Assembly (NCBI GenBank): GCA_963921795.1
Contig: OY997655.1
Coordinates: 8,592,322 to 8,656,321, forward strand
Direction of reading: 5' to 3'
DNA length: 64,000 bases
DNA from: Nannobrachium achirus
Taxonomy: Eukaryota; Chordata; Actinopteri; Myctophiformes; Myctophidae
Shown piece by piece: positions 21,855 through 32,713 of this stretch. Below the pieces are notes generated by a model. That model was given only the letters and a program-made list of their open reading frames with translations, did not search any database and was not told the origin of the DNA. Every line of letters begins with the position of its first letter. Position 1 is the stretch's first letter. The translations under genes were made by a program, and so were the position numbers.

Positions 21855-23702
21855 TCACGTCAGGACAACCGCACTCGCAATTTCCGACATTGCATCCTTC
21901 TCTTTGCAGCCCCCTGGGAAGATAAGACAGGCGTCTTCGGGGTTGATGCCCAGGATGTAGAAGCCCTGGGCCATGACGGCCGCGGTGGCCTCGCACAGAA
22001 GCATCCGGGACATGTGCACCTTCACCACCTGGCCCGTCCGCCGGTCCTTCTCCAACACGCAGTGGTGACTGCGTGAGTAGAAGTCGTTGAAGGCGATCGC
22101 CAGCTCGTACATGTACGCGCACAGCGCGTTCGGCAGCAGGTTGTCCGCCATGCGGTGCAGGACCTCTGGGAAGCGCACCACGCACCTCCCCAGCTTCCAC
22201 TCCTTGTCGCGTTCCAGCCGCACCTCCTCTGTTGCCGCCGCCGTCCGCAGCGCCGCCCCGTCCAGGCCAGCCAGGTGCGCAATGGCCTTTATGCGCGCGA
22301 ACGCGTACAGCAGGTACAGCAGGTCCGGCATCCTGTCGAAGAAGAACACGTAGTCGTAGAGGCGGTTGTGCGACAGGTCAGCGTACTTGATGCAGCCGAA
22401 CGCCAAGGCGCGCTGCGCCCGCCGCAGCTCGTCTGCGCTCAGCGTCGCGTCCCGCCCACGCTCCTTCAGCTTGTCCATGGACCTCCTAAGCCCCTCGTCC
22501 AGCAGGTCCGTCAGCCGCACCGTCTCCCCGGAGCGGGTCTGGAACTTCTTCCTGTCCTCGCCCAGCACCACCCCGAAGCCCGCCTGTTCGATCCTGGTCG
22601 CCCGGGGGTCGTACCAGCCGGCCATCCGGGCGGCGGCGAACTCCAGCTGGAAGTGGCCCTCCTGGCTGCTGTCCGTCACGTAGATGATGACGTCGGCCTT
22701 CTCCTCGCAGATCCGGTGCTTGAGCGCCGCCAGGTCCGAGGTGTCGTACGTGTAGCCGCCGTCCGACTTCACCACGGTCAGAGGGAGGGACCTGCCAGGG
22801 GCGAACACGACCTTGCGCCCGTCCTCGACCTTCACCAGCCCTTTGTCTTCTAACTCCTTGACCACGTCGGTCATCAGGTCCTGGTAGAAGGACTCTCCCC
22901 TCTCCACGAGCCGGACGTCCAGGCAGTCGTACACCCTCTGGAACTCCTTCCTGGACACGTCGCAGATGAGCTTCCAGGCCTTGGTCAGGTCGTCCTTCTT
23001 GCTCTGCAGGTCGACGACGCAGCGGTACGCTCGCCTCTTAAAGGCCTCGTCGCGGTCGAAGCGCTCCTTGGACTCCTTGTAGAAGGCCTGCAGGTCCCCG
23101 ATGTCCGGGCTGGTGCTCAGGTAGTCGGGGAAGCTGTCCTGCAGGTGGGCGATGAGCATCCCCAACTGGGTGCCCCAGTCGCCCACGTGGTTCAGCCGGA
23201 GCACCTCGTGGCCCAGGAACTCGAACAGGCGACACAGGCTGTCGCCGATGACGGTGGAGCGCAGGTGGCCCACGTGCATCTCCTTGCCGATGTTGGGCGA
23301 GGAGAAGTCCACCACCACCTTCTTCTTCTTCTCCGGCGGAGGCGGGTGGACCCCGTGGACCAGCAGGCCGGACAGCAGGCCGGACACGAAGGTCCTCCTC
23401 AGGTGGACGTTGATGAACCCGGGGCCCGTCACCTTTGTCCGCTGGATGAGCTCGTTGTCAGGCACGGCCCGCTGGATCCTCTCGGCGACCTGTCTGGGAC
23501 TGGCACGGCTGCCGCCAGGGGGATTCTTCTCCAGCATCTTGGCGAGGGCCATGGCGCTGTTGCACTGGTATTCCCCGATCTGGTCCTGTCGCCTGGGCAC
23601 CACAGACACCAGGCTGGGGTGTCTGTCCACGTCCAGCTCAGGATACGCTGCCCGGATGGCCTGGCCGAAGATCTCCCTCAGCCGCTGGTTGATGTTCACC
23701 AT
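21855..23702 (-). CDS. rars1-like: Intronless arginyl-tRNA synthetase-like retrogene, copy 2
   Basis: This 615-residue frame starts [11 protein letters not shown] 2-base loss just upstream removes the in-frame leucine-zipper extension that copy 1 keeps. The domain order is the same as copy 1, with HVGH at residues 143-146, [12 protein letters not shown], a KMSK-like loop changed to KFQTRSG, and the same short deletion before LLYAF. The ancestral stop after CLIFPGGC is lost (TAG became GAG), adding a tail of about 15 residues that ends AVVLT. Differences from copy 1 are scattered and mostly conservative, and no stop codon has arisen. That suggests either youth or some constraint. It sits 3.1 kb from copy 1 in the same orientation with duplicated flanks. 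Enzyme activity is doubtful. Confidence 0.88.
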   Translation of the reverse strand: MVNINQRLREIFGQAIRAAYPELDVDRHPSLVSVVPRRQDQIGEYQCNSAMALAKMLEKNPPGGSRASPRQVAERIQRAVPDNELIQRTKVTGPGFINVHLRRTFVSGLLSGLLVHGVHPPPPEKKKKVVVDFSSPNIGKEMHVGHLRSTVIGDSLCRLFEFLGHEVLRLNHVGDWGTQLGMLIAHLQDSFPDYLSTSPDIGDLQAFYKESKERFDRDEAFKRRAYRCVVDLQSKKDDLTKAWKLICDVSRKEFQRVYDCLDVRLVERGESFYQDLMTDVVKELEDKGLVKVEDGRKVVFAPGRSLPLTVVKSDGGYTYDTSDLAALKHRICEEKADVIIYVTDSSQEGHFQLEFAAARMAGWYDPRATRIEQAGFGVVLGEDRKKFQTRSGETVRLTDLLDEGLRRSMDKLKERGRDATLSADELRRAQRALAFGCIKYADLSHNRLYDYVFFFDRMPDLLYLLYAFARIKAIAHLAGLDGAALRTAAATEEVRLERDKEWKLGRCVVRFPEVLHRMADNLLPNALCAYMYELAIAFNDFYSRSHHCVLEKDRRTGQVVKVHMSRMLLCEATAAVMAQGFYILGINPEDACLIFPGGCKEKDAMSEIASAVVLT

Positions 23703-24070
23703 GGAGGATGATACGCTCCTCGACTCTTCCTCCTGGAGGCCTCTTCAGGATGTTCAGTCTGTATTTCAGACGAGCGTTCTCTTCTTGCAGCTCGTCCAGA
23801 GGGGTGGGGGACGGGCACTGTTAAATAGTACTAAGAAAGGGCTGTTATTCAAAGGTTGGAACTAGGACCCGCCACAGTGGTGTCTGACCAGACTTGAACC
23901 GGGATATTTAACAATATGGTCAAGGTAGTCAAGATATCTGGGCTGTAAGGACAAATATCTTGTGGACTGAATATGAGTTGGCTGAGGTTGGAGTGTCCTT
24001 GAAGATCCGTGGATAGTCTTGCTGTAGATTCTCAGGTGCGATGGTTGAATCTGAAGATGAATGCAAACTG

Positions 24071-24200
24071 CTTTTATACCCGCAGTGGTTGAGTCATTCT
24101 TGGTGATGTCATGATGACGAGTCAGGGTGGTTGATTGCCTGTCTTGGTGATGTCATGATGACGAGTCAGGGTGGTTGATTGCCTGGCTCCAGCCCATAGA
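24071..24200 (-). promoter_or_regulatory. TATA promoter of RARS1-like copy 2
   Basis: TATAAAAG on the minus strand at 24071-24078 is in the same context as copy 1. The upstream GATGTCATGATGACGAGTCA block is present twice in tandem here (about 24102-24120 and 24148-24166), a local duplication not seen in copies 1 or 3. Confidence 0.5.
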
Positions 24201-24734
24201 CCCGCCCACTCTCTGAGCGACTGGTTTTGCATAATGAACCTAGAGTTTTTCTGGTCTGAGGCAAGACCTGGCCAATGAGAGTCGGAGCCTCGAAGGAGGT
24301 CCCTGCTTGGCTTTAACATACGTTTTATGCCCATATATGGAGATCCCTGTCCCAGGGATCTCCATAAAAAGCAATCAACATTAAGGACATATCTGGGAAT
24401 GCCCTTATTTGGTAATGCCCATGCATGTTTTGACATAACATTGTTGACTATCATGCAGGGGTCTCCATATATGAATAGCTGGTCCCATATGCATCACTGG
24501 CCAGATGGCCAAGAATCTCGTGTCGCCCTGAGCTAGCTTACTAGTTTTATTTTACCGACAGCACGGTCGGCCTCTGGGCCCCAAATGGCTGTGCTGTTTT
24601 CTTTTCTTTTCTTTTTGTTTAAAAAGATTAGTTTTTGGGTTTTTCCCCAGAATTGCAAGTGTTCTGATAATAGAATTCCCAGATGTGACTCACGTCAGTG
24701 CAACCGCACTCGCAATTTCCAAAATTGCATCTTT

Positions 24735-24945
24735 CTAGTTGCAGCCCCATGGGAAGATAAGACAGGCGTCTTCGGGGTTGATGCCGAGGATGTGGAAGCC
24801 CGCGGCCATGAGGCCGCTGGTTGATGTTCACCATGGAGGATGATACGCTCCTCGACTCTTCCTCCTGGATGCTCTTTTTCAGGAAGTTCGGTCTGTATTT
24901 CAGACGAGCGTTCTCTTGCAGCTCGTCCATACGGGTGGGGGACAG
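24735..24945 (-). pseudogene. RARS1-like copy 3, internally deleted
   Basis: Only both ends of the gene remain. The 5' part (leucine-zipper remnant, then MVNINQR from 24834) joins directly to the last 30 or so codons. The junction shifts the frame, so the tail reads [12 protein letters not shown] instead of the [17 protein letters not shown] end. About 1.7 kb of coding sequence is absent. The shared 3' flank (to about 24600) and 5' flank with TATA box remain, showing it arose from the same duplicated unit. Confidence 0.88.
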
Positions 24946-25233
24946 GGACTATTAAATACTACTAAGAAATGTCTGTTATTCAAAAGTTGGAACTAGGCAC
25001 TAGACACAGTGGTGTCCGACTGGACTTGAACCGGGATATTTAACGATATGGTCAAGGTAGTCAAAGGTTTGTGCGGTACAAAGATATCTGGGTTGTAAGG
25101 CCAAATATCTGGGGAACTGAATATGAGTTCAAGGTTCTAGTGTCCTTGAAGATCCGTGGATAGTCTTGCTGGTAGAGTTGGAGATTCTCAGGTGCGATGG
25201 TTGAATCTGAAGATACCATGGGAATGCGGACTG

Positions 25234-25340
25234 CTTTTATACCCGCAGTGGTTGAGTCATTCTTGGTGATGTCATGATGACGAGTCAGGGTGCGTGGTTG
25301 ATTACCTAGCTCCAGCCCATAGACCCGCCCAAAATTTGGT
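25234..25340 (-). promoter_or_regulatory. TATA block of deleted RARS1-like copy 3
   Basis: TATAAAAG on the minus strand (25234-25241) is preserved with the upstream TGACTCGTCATCATGACATC element, although the gene body is gone. It could still drive a short non-coding transcript. Confidence 0.4.
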
Positions 25341-25866
25341 TTTACGCAATATTATTATATATATTTTGTCTGTATATTATACATTTATTTAACAAATTAC
25401 AAAATCTTAATGCCCCTTTAATGCTTATTTTAACAGAAATATATCACTTACAGTACCAGCACCTTTTCATTTACTGACATTCAACAGAATAATTTAGCTT
25501 CAGCAGGTCTTTCAAATATGTCTACCAAACCCAAACATAGTCCACATGTGTCCAGTGTCCACAGATCTGCCTGCTGTGACAGCAGTAAAGATGTTTACAG
25601 TTATAGAAGCACGGTAATGTCCATTTCAAAGCCAGCGATGCATGCATGCACGCACGCACGCCGTAGCGCTCGCGCCGGGAATCAAATTTGCATGGTAAGT
25701 TGCATTAGTTCACTGTCGGTGAGCGTGGGGCCTGTCTCTCTCTCTCTCTCTATCCATCGCTATTCATTAGCGGCCATCGCTTCGCTGCTCTTCAAATGGC
25801 CCCGCGATGTAATTGTCCTTCCGTGTGTTTCGTGCTACATTTAACCGATCAAGACCGGGAACCACT

Positions 25867-26300
25867 TTAAACATTATTGTATGCTTTAACTATTGAACAA
25901 ATAGCAGATATAGAAACTCATAGAGCTTGTAGATATGCAATTTTTTGAAAAAACATGATATTTTTGAAAAATCTTTTAATATATATTTTAAAAAATGTAC
26001 ATTTGTAACTCAAATATTTGCTTCTGGGGGTCCCTGGAACAAAATATTTTGTGATTGGGAGCCTGGGGCCAAATACATGTAATTTTGGGGATCCTTGACA
26101 TGAAAAAGTTTGAGAACCACTGATTTAGAAGAAGGATTTAGATGACATTTATAGAATCGAGTCAAAAATATTCAAAGACTTGCACAAATTTTCAAGATTT
26201 TTCAAAAATGGCAGATCTACAAGCTCACAGTGCGGCACTCTGTGCCATGCTGTGAGCTTTTACATCTGCCATTTTTCACAGCTAAAGCAAAAAATAATGC
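25867..26300. mobile_element. HP-A hairpin-ended MITE
   Basis: A degenerate first hairpin (25903-25951) and a nearly complete second one (26205-26277) flank the standard body with GGGGGTCCCTGGAAC and GGATCCTTGACATG. Confidence 0.65.
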
Positions 26301-27059
26301 TCAAAGCGGTTCAAGTCTTAAGGCCATGTCCATAGTTTCTCCGAATTCAGACTTTTCTTCTGAGAGTTCCGACTTTCCGATGTGCAGATTTACACCAAAC
26401 TCTACTGTAATTCAGTGTAATACTTTTCAGAAGTTACGACTGACGTCATTATGTAGTCGAACCGGACCTTTCCGACAAAAGGTTTTGATTTCGGAGGAGA
26501 GACTATACAGGCCTTAACGCGACACAGTTGCGTTCCCGGTGTAAATGGGTGAATTATGCCCCCCCTCCCCTCTCAGAACATCACTACCTGGACAGTGTGC
26601 AGCGGCGCTGCTAAAGGTTATGTTTGCTGATGAGGGTTATTATGCACAGAGCCCAGGCAGGCATGTTGTTGTTGTGCGTCACTTTACCGTAACGATGGCA
26701 TGTTCTTCATTGTATGACCCCCCAACCATTTAAAATGGAATATGAACATGAACATGAACGTATGTTTGGATGCATTGTATCTTTAAACCCTGTACACATC
26801 ACTGACTAGGGCGGTGGGGTGGCGTCAGTCCATGGGTGACGCAGAATAATCTGATGATATTTGGAATTCATCAATATCACTAGATCAATATCACTTCACT
26901 ATGCTTAATAAAACAGACCTGATTTGCAGTGATTTGTTTCCGCCTTAATACCAAATATCTTTGCCAGCGCGTTGTGACGCATTGTGAACTTGTAGATTTG
27001 CTTTTTGCAAATGGCCGAAATGGTTAAGTGTATGTTCTCTATTAATAATCAAAATATCA

Positions 27060-27740
27060 AAATATACCTCTAACTAGTAACTAGTTTGCATTATTTGTAG
27101 TGGAGTAAAAATAATAATATTTGCCTCCGAGATGTAGGGGACTGTGTACTGAAAATAGGAAATACTCCTTTATTCCAAGTAAAAGAAAAAGCCTCAAAAC
27201 TTTTACTTAAAGTTATACTATGTAACTTTTTTAATAAAACAAATCTTAAAATTGTCCTAACTATTAAATCGCTAAAGTTTTAGAACCCCCACTCTGTTAA
27301 TTTCAGCTCCCAAAGCCTTTTCTTTATATGTGTTCTACTGAGCCCTGGTGGCCGTGACCGGGGCTGTTTTTCCCGGCAAAATTACGTCATATGCATCATT
27401 CTGTACACGTGTCTCCCTACCGGCCAATCAAAGCCCAGATCATACACTGCTGAGCTCTTCAGGAAGTACACTGCCGTGTTTACACTGGGCTAGGAGTCTA
27501 GCATGTAACTCCCCAACCGAGGCTCGTAGAGGGACACGAAATACCTCTATGGATAGGTCTCGGCGAGGCGAGGCGGACGCGGTGGTCTGAATGCCCGGTC
27601 CGCGGCGAAAAACGGCCGAAAAAAGCAGACGCGACCGCGGTTTGCTCTACTGCTACTGACCACTAGTTGAGCAACTTACACAGTATAGCTTTAAGTACAC
27701 TACTTGATTAAATGTACTTACTTTACACAAGTGGTCCCGG
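27060..27740. mobile_element. AAGTACATTTA-type element split by a nested TTAA fold-back element
   Basis: Outer sequence (GTAGTGGAGTAAAAATAATA at 27098; AGTACACTACTTGATTAAAT after 27693) is the reverse of the element at 63851-64000. Nested at about 27208-27693 is a second element with ends AAGTTATACTATGTAAC and ACTTACACAGTATAGCTT flanked by TTAA. No coding capacity is seen; GC-rich DNA occupies 27340-27650. Confidence 0.6.
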
Positions 27741-27956
27741 AGGTAATATTTTAACAAATCAGCAATCAAATGGGAGTTAAATAAGAAGACCTCATTTAAA
27801 GGTGGAAAAAACAGAGTGAAGAAGTGATTGTGTACAGGATGGTGAGTGGATGGTTTGTGTGAGCAGAGCCAATGATGTGTGCAGTGCATCGCTTCAATTA
27901 TACACACTTCCTGGACAAATTAGAGGCGTGATGTGTTGCCCTGAAAAACAAACCGT

Positions 27957-28526
27957 TTAAAACCCATTCAGAACGGGTACACATTATAGTGCATTATTAT
28001 TTTATGCTTTAACTATTGAAAAATAGCAGATCTACAAGCTCACAGCGCGGCACCGAGTGCCGCGCTACGAGCTTGTAGATCTGCTATTTTTGAAAAATCA
28101 TTACATTTTGAATTTTGACCTGATTCTATAAGTGTCTTTTGAATCCTTCCTTCTAAGGTTTTTTGAAAAACCTATGTTTCTATGTCAGCAATCTGGCCAG
28201 CCATCGTCAAAGAAAAAGTCCTTTTCACTTAACTGGAGCTCAGTTAGTCTGTTCTCGAGAGACTACTATGTCAGTGGTTCTCAAACTTTTTCATGTGAGG
28301 GACCCCCAAAATTATATTTATTTGGCCACGGACCCCCATCTCAAAAGCAAAATTTGAGTTCCAGACGTTCGCTTTAAAAATACATATATTCAAAGATTTG
28401 CACACATTTTCACAACTTTTTCAAAAAAATAGTATACAAGCTCGCAGCGCGGCACTCGGTGAGCTTGTATATCTGCTATTTTTCAATAGCTAAAGCATTA
28501 AATAATACTAGGCCTAAATGGGTTAA
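27957..28526. mobile_element. HP-A hairpin-ended MITE, full length, TTAA-flanked
   Basis: TTAA precedes AACCCATTCAGAACGGGTAC and the far end is CCTAAATGGGTTAA. Hairpins lie at 28018-28091 (near perfect) and 28421-28483 (apex deleted). TTAA targets with CCC/GGG termini point to a piggyBac-like origin, though no transposase is present. Confidence 0.75.
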
Positions 28527-28878
28527 TGACTCTGATTACTGATCAGAAGTGTGTTCTGGACCGCAACGTTCTCCGTCATTCACAACCCAGTGCAGTGAAA
28601 CTTTTTTTTGCCGTGCCAAAGCCAAAAATATCAAATAAAGTTTGGCTTTGTTTATACAGTAGTGCGCCGCAGGCTTAAAAGTAGCAACACATTAGCTTTT
28701 TCAAACTAATTCACCAACTACTAAATCATTAATGTCTTTGATTTATGCCAAACAACATTGCATAAATTCAAGTAACTACAGCCTCTCGGGAAGTACGAAC
28801 CTCGAGGTTGCCATTTCGCTGCCGTGCATTTGCAAAAGAAATGTGTGAGTTTGACTTGGGGAGAGTTGAAAGATAGTA

Positions 28879-28894
28879 CACACACACACACACA

Positions 28895-28984
<90 letters not shown>
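28879..28984. repeat. (CA)n(CT)n microsatellite
   Basis: A short CA tract leads into about 45 CT units. Arg-Glu or Ser-Leu open frames here are artefacts of the repeat. Confidence 0.95.
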
Positions 28985-28986
<2 letters not shown>

Positions 28987-29266
28987 TGGGGTCTCATATA
29001 TTTGACATCTAACATTTCTTTGTAACATTTCTTTACTGGTGATTCAAATCGTAGTGACAGACAGACAGAGTGGTCAGATCAGTTCAGTAGTCTCTATTTA
29101 TCTGTGAGCCAGCCTGACACTGTCTGATGTTTGTGTTTGTGTCAGCGTGTGCAGCCTGTGAAAGAGATGTGGTCTGCTGTACATCATCACACTGCGCTCA
29201 GCGAAGACGAACCCGCTCGTCTGTCGCTCCAGTGTTTGATCGCTGGCTGTGAAAGCATGGCTGTCG

Positions 29267-29289
29267 TCGGGGGGGGGGGGGGGGGGGGA
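29267..29289. repeat. Poly-G homopolymer
   Basis: A run of roughly 20 G sits beside an HP-A-like body remnant (29320-29455). The exact length is unreliable in sequencing. Confidence 0.85.
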
Positions 29290-29448
29290 ACTCTTATCTC
29301 CATATTCTGACTGCTTGTAGATCTGCCCTTTTTTTTTTTTTTTAGTTCATGGAGATTTTTGCAAATCTTTGAATATATATTTTTCAAAGCAAACTTTGGT
29401 AACTCAAATCTCTGCTTCTGGGGGTATTTGAGATGGGGAGTCCGTGGC

Positions 29449-29607
29449 CAAATACGGGAGGCTCTCCATTCCGACATGTCGCCACTCCAAAATTGACTTC
29501 TTATTGTCGGAGTGGCGACACTCCCATGGGGGTTAGGTTTAGGGTTAGGGTTAGAGATAGGGTTAGTGTCGGAATGGAGACATGTCGGAGTGGAGAGATG
29601 CACCCGC
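29449..29607. mobile_element. MITE with telomere-like core, copy 2
   Basis: This is the reverse-orientation copy of 4436-4612: CTCTCCATTCCGACATGTC opens it, TTTAGGGTTAGGGTTAG lies inside, and GACATGTCGGAGTGGAGAG closes it. It is inserted inside an HP-A body (CCGTGGCCAAATA is interrupted and resumes). Confidence 0.72.
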
Positions 29608-29700
29608 CAAATACATGTAATTTTGGGGGTCCTTGACATGTCTAAAGCGACACACATGCGCTCCAGGTTTTAAAGGGTGAACTGCGTCACACAAAAGCAT

Positions 29701-29775
29701 CAAAAGTAGCAGATTCCCAAGCTCGAACCGCAACACGAAGCGACGCGTTTCGAGCTCGTAGATCTGCTACTTTTG
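29701..29775. repeat. Solitary GATCTGCTAC-type hairpin
   Basis: The arms CAAAAGTAGCAGATTCCCAA and TAGATCTGCTACTTTTG pair around CGAACCGCAACACGAAG. An extra G in one arm (AAAGTAGC instead of AAATAGC) is matched by an extra C in the other, so pairing is kept. Confidence 0.7.
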
Positions 29776-30749
29776 CTGTTTTCAAATTTGAATAACTGTT
29801 TTGGACATACAGTATGAGGTTTCCAGCCGACAGCTATGACATGTTCCGGATCAACATCTCCTGACGATCCTTGATTGATTTGGTAAAAACTGCAATTATC
29901 TTTATTCAGCTGAGTGCAATGGATGATGTCCTCTCTCCGGTGTCTGGAGTGATCTCCTTCACACCTTTTAGTACAAACATGACAAGAGAAAGAAAACGTA
30001 CACACTCCAGTGCTGGAGGAGGATGCCAGCTGGGTTGAATATAATAGCCTTCATGTGGACACAGTGCTGTGAACACAGATGAATATTTGGCATAAAGTTG
30101 GCATCTACCTGTGATTGCTTCTCTCTTCATACCAGTATGTTTGAGCGCTGCCAGCTGCTCCATCAAGTGACCGAGTGTGTTTGTCGTATTCCTTTATGAA
30201 GCCAAGACAGCAACCTGCCGCTTGGTGGCGCTCTTGAGCTGCCTTGAAATGGATGGACAGAGATTTAACGTGGTTCCTCTAGTTCATATAGCTTAATGAA
30301 TTGAACCACTCACTTCACACTGGGTGTGATTTTTTTCTCTCCCATAAATGGTGTGCCTTAGCATGGAAATATGGAAAGCTATAGTATTAATGATTGTGAT
30401 GATTAGCCTACTGACCAGGTGATTACAATCTCTACACGTGTTACATGTGTGAAAAAGGGTAAGTACGAGGGCTTAGAAGAAAGTATACAACATGATATTA
30501 CATGATCAGCTTTCACAGAAATGTGTCTTGCGACTAAGTAGCCAATGCAACATGTAATACACACATGTTGACATTATATATCTTCCACTGTCCATTAGAT
30601 ATAATACTATTGACTATGTGAAAAAATATGTATGAACATTTGTAACCATATCTGGTTGTAGAGCATGTCTCTGGTTTTGTAATGGTTAGGCAATGCTAGC
30701 CATGGTTAAACATGTAATCTTTTCTGTGAATGTGTTTTTGTGTCCGCAG

Positions 30750-30864
30750 GGCCCGCCCAAACCCATCGCCATGGAACCCTGTTCTAGTGGGAAAGCTGCC
30801 GTGTTGACTGTCCTCTTGAGCCTGCCGTCTGGAGCCAACGGCCTGCCTCCCCCCGGACAGTCTG
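30750..30864 (+). CDS. atrn/atrnl1: Attractin-family gene, penultimate exon
   Basis: The acceptor TGTCCGCAG precedes 115 bases reading GPPKPIAMEPCSSGKAAVLT, then VLLSLPSGANGLPPPGQS, and the first base of a Gly codon. The donor is GTAAGA. The KPIA-EPC-KAAVLTV and LPPPGQSG blocks are the conserved attractin/ATRNL1 cytoplasmic tail. The phase (0 in, 1 out) matches both neighbours. The last 19 bases and the donor are the founder unit of the adjacent minisatellite, so this exon's 5' splice site is followed by about 42 near-copies of itself. Use of any downstream copy would add an in-frame TAG, since the unit reads Gly-Lys-Asn-Leu-stop after the exon end. Confidence 0.83.
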
Positions 30865-32336
30865 GTAAGAACTTATAGTACCTCCCCCCGGACAGTCTGG
30901 TAAGAACTTATAGTACCTCCCCCCGGACAGTCTGGTAAGAACTTATAGTACCTCCCCCCGGACAGTCTGGTAAGAACTTATAGTACCTCCCCCCGGACAG
31001 TCTGGTAAGAACTTATAGTACCTCCCCCCGGACAGTCTGGTAAGAACTTATAGTACCTCCCCCCGGACAGTCTGGTAAGAACTTATAGTACCTCCCCCTG
31101 GACAGTCTGGTAAGAACTTATAGTACCTCCCCCTGGACAGTCTGGTAAGAACTTATAGTACCTCCCTCTGGACAGTCTGGTAAGAACTTATAGTACCTCC
31201 CTCTGGACAGTCTGGTAAGAACTTATAGTACCTCCCTCTGGACAGTCTGGTAAGAACTTATAGTACCTCCCCCGGACAGTCTGGTAAGAACTTATAGTAC
31301 CTCCCTCTGGACAGTCTGGTAAGAACTTATAGTACCTCCCTCTGGACAGTCTGGTAAGAACTTATAGTACCTCCCCCCGGACAGTCTGGTAAGAACTTAT
31401 AGTACCTCCCTCTGGACAGTCTGGTAAGAACTTATAGTACCTCCCTCTGGACAGTCTGGTAAGAACTTATAGTACCTCCCCCCGGACAGTCTGGTAAGAA
31501 CTTATAGTACCTCCCTCTGGACAGTCTGGTAAGAACTTATAGTACCTCCCTCTGGACAGTCTGGTAAGAACTTATAGTACCTCCCTCTGGACAGTCTGGT
31601 AAGAACTTATAGTACCTCCCCCTGGACAGTCTGGTAAGAACTTATAGTACCTCCCTCTGGACAGTCTGGTAAGAACTTATAGTACCTCCCTTTGGACAGT
31701 CTGGTAAGAACTTATAGTACCTCCCTCTGGACAGTCTGGTAAGAACTTATAGTACCTCCCTCTGGACAGTCTGGTAAGAACTTATAGTACCTCCCTTTGG
31801 ACAGTCTGGTAAGAACTTATAGTACCTCCCCCCGGACAGTCTGGTAAGAACGTATAGTACCTCCCCCCGGACAGTCTGGTAAGAACTTATTGTACCTCCC
31901 CCTGGACAGTCTGGTAAGAACTTATAGTACCTCCCTTTGGACAGTCTGGTAAGAACTTATAGTACCTCCCTTTGGACAGTCTGGTAAGAACTTATAGTAC
32001 CTCCCCCCAGACAGTCTGGTAAGAACTTATAGTACCTCCCTCTGGACAGTCTGGTAAGAACTTATAGTACCTCCCCCTGGACAGTCTGGTAAGAACTTAT
32101 AGTACCTCCTCTGGACAGTCTGGTAAGAACTTATAGTACCTCCCTCTGGACAGTCTGGTAAGAACTTATAGTACCTCCCTCGGACAGTCTGGTAAGAACT
32201 TATAGTACCTCCCCCCGGACAGTCTGGTAAGAACTTACAGTACCTCCCCCCGGACAGTCTGGTAAGAACTTATAGTACCTCCCCCCAGACAGTCTGGTAA
32301 GAACTTATAGTACCTCCCCCCGGACAGTCTGGTAAG
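30846..32336 (+). repeat. 35-bp minisatellite made of an exon end plus splice donor
   Basis: About 42 head-to-tail units carry a CCCCGGACAGTCTG core followed by GTAAGAACTTATAGTA. Variants are mostly within the C-run (CCCCCC, CCCCCT, CCCTCT, CCCTTT). Almost every unit keeps GGTAAGAA, a consensus-like 5' splice site. The first unit is the real end of the attractin exon. Confidence 0.96.
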
Positions 32337-32519
32337 AAACGCTATAGAGTGGAATAGAACAGAGTGCTTTTACTTGCAATGTGCACTGAAGTTTAGAGCA
32401 ACCTCTTCTCAGCGACACTCCTATATTCAAATTGGCTGAGTAGTTCACCCAAAAGAAAGTACTTATTTTCTATCAATTACACGCCCTATGAAGCATTGAA
32501 AAACAAATACAAATACAAG

Positions 32520-32565
32520 ACAAATACAAAACAATCTCCATGAAGGAGATTGTTTTGTATTTGTC
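32520..32565. repeat. Short perfect hairpin
   Basis: ACAAATACAAAACAATCTCC pairs exactly with its complement after a short ATGAA centre. Confidence 0.85.
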
Positions 32566-32713
32566 CCATTTTTCAAGGCAATAATTTGATGTATCCGGCT
32601 GAGTACTACTCTACCCCTGAACCACTGCTGCCCCAACCTGTACCTGTACAACAAGCTGCCTCACACCACAGAAGGAGATAGGCTCCTGACCTATGGGCCA
32701 CATGCTGCTTACT

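Larger units (their letters stand above)
1801..30749 (+). other. Attractin-family intron, about 28.9 kb, packed with repeats
   Basis: The interval runs from GTGAGT to TGTCCGCAG. Outside the listed elements I see: a poly-T run (1883-1910), TTTTAGT-rich dispersed repeats (about 2280-2450 and 13395-13515), unique AT-rich DNA (9840-10640), an internally duplicated GC-rich stretch (16800-17340), and unassigned sequence at 26300-27050 and 29780-30690. The antisense RARS1-like array occupies 18.2-25.3 kb. No other convincing exon was found. Confidence 0.75.

Noticed and set aside
28768-29028. Arg-Glu repeat protein and similar Cys-Val, Thr-His or Ser-Leu frames
   Set aside because: Pure microsatellite translations ((CT)n, (CA)n).
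29187-29657. 156-codon minus-strand open frame
   Set aside because: It runs through the poly-G run, an HP-A remnant and the telomere-like MITE; it is a mosaic of repeats.
30846-32336. CRISPR-like regular repeats (also 11520-12058 and 16547-16780)
   Set aside because: Units are contiguous tandem repeats with no unique spacers, in a vertebrate intron; they are minisatellites.
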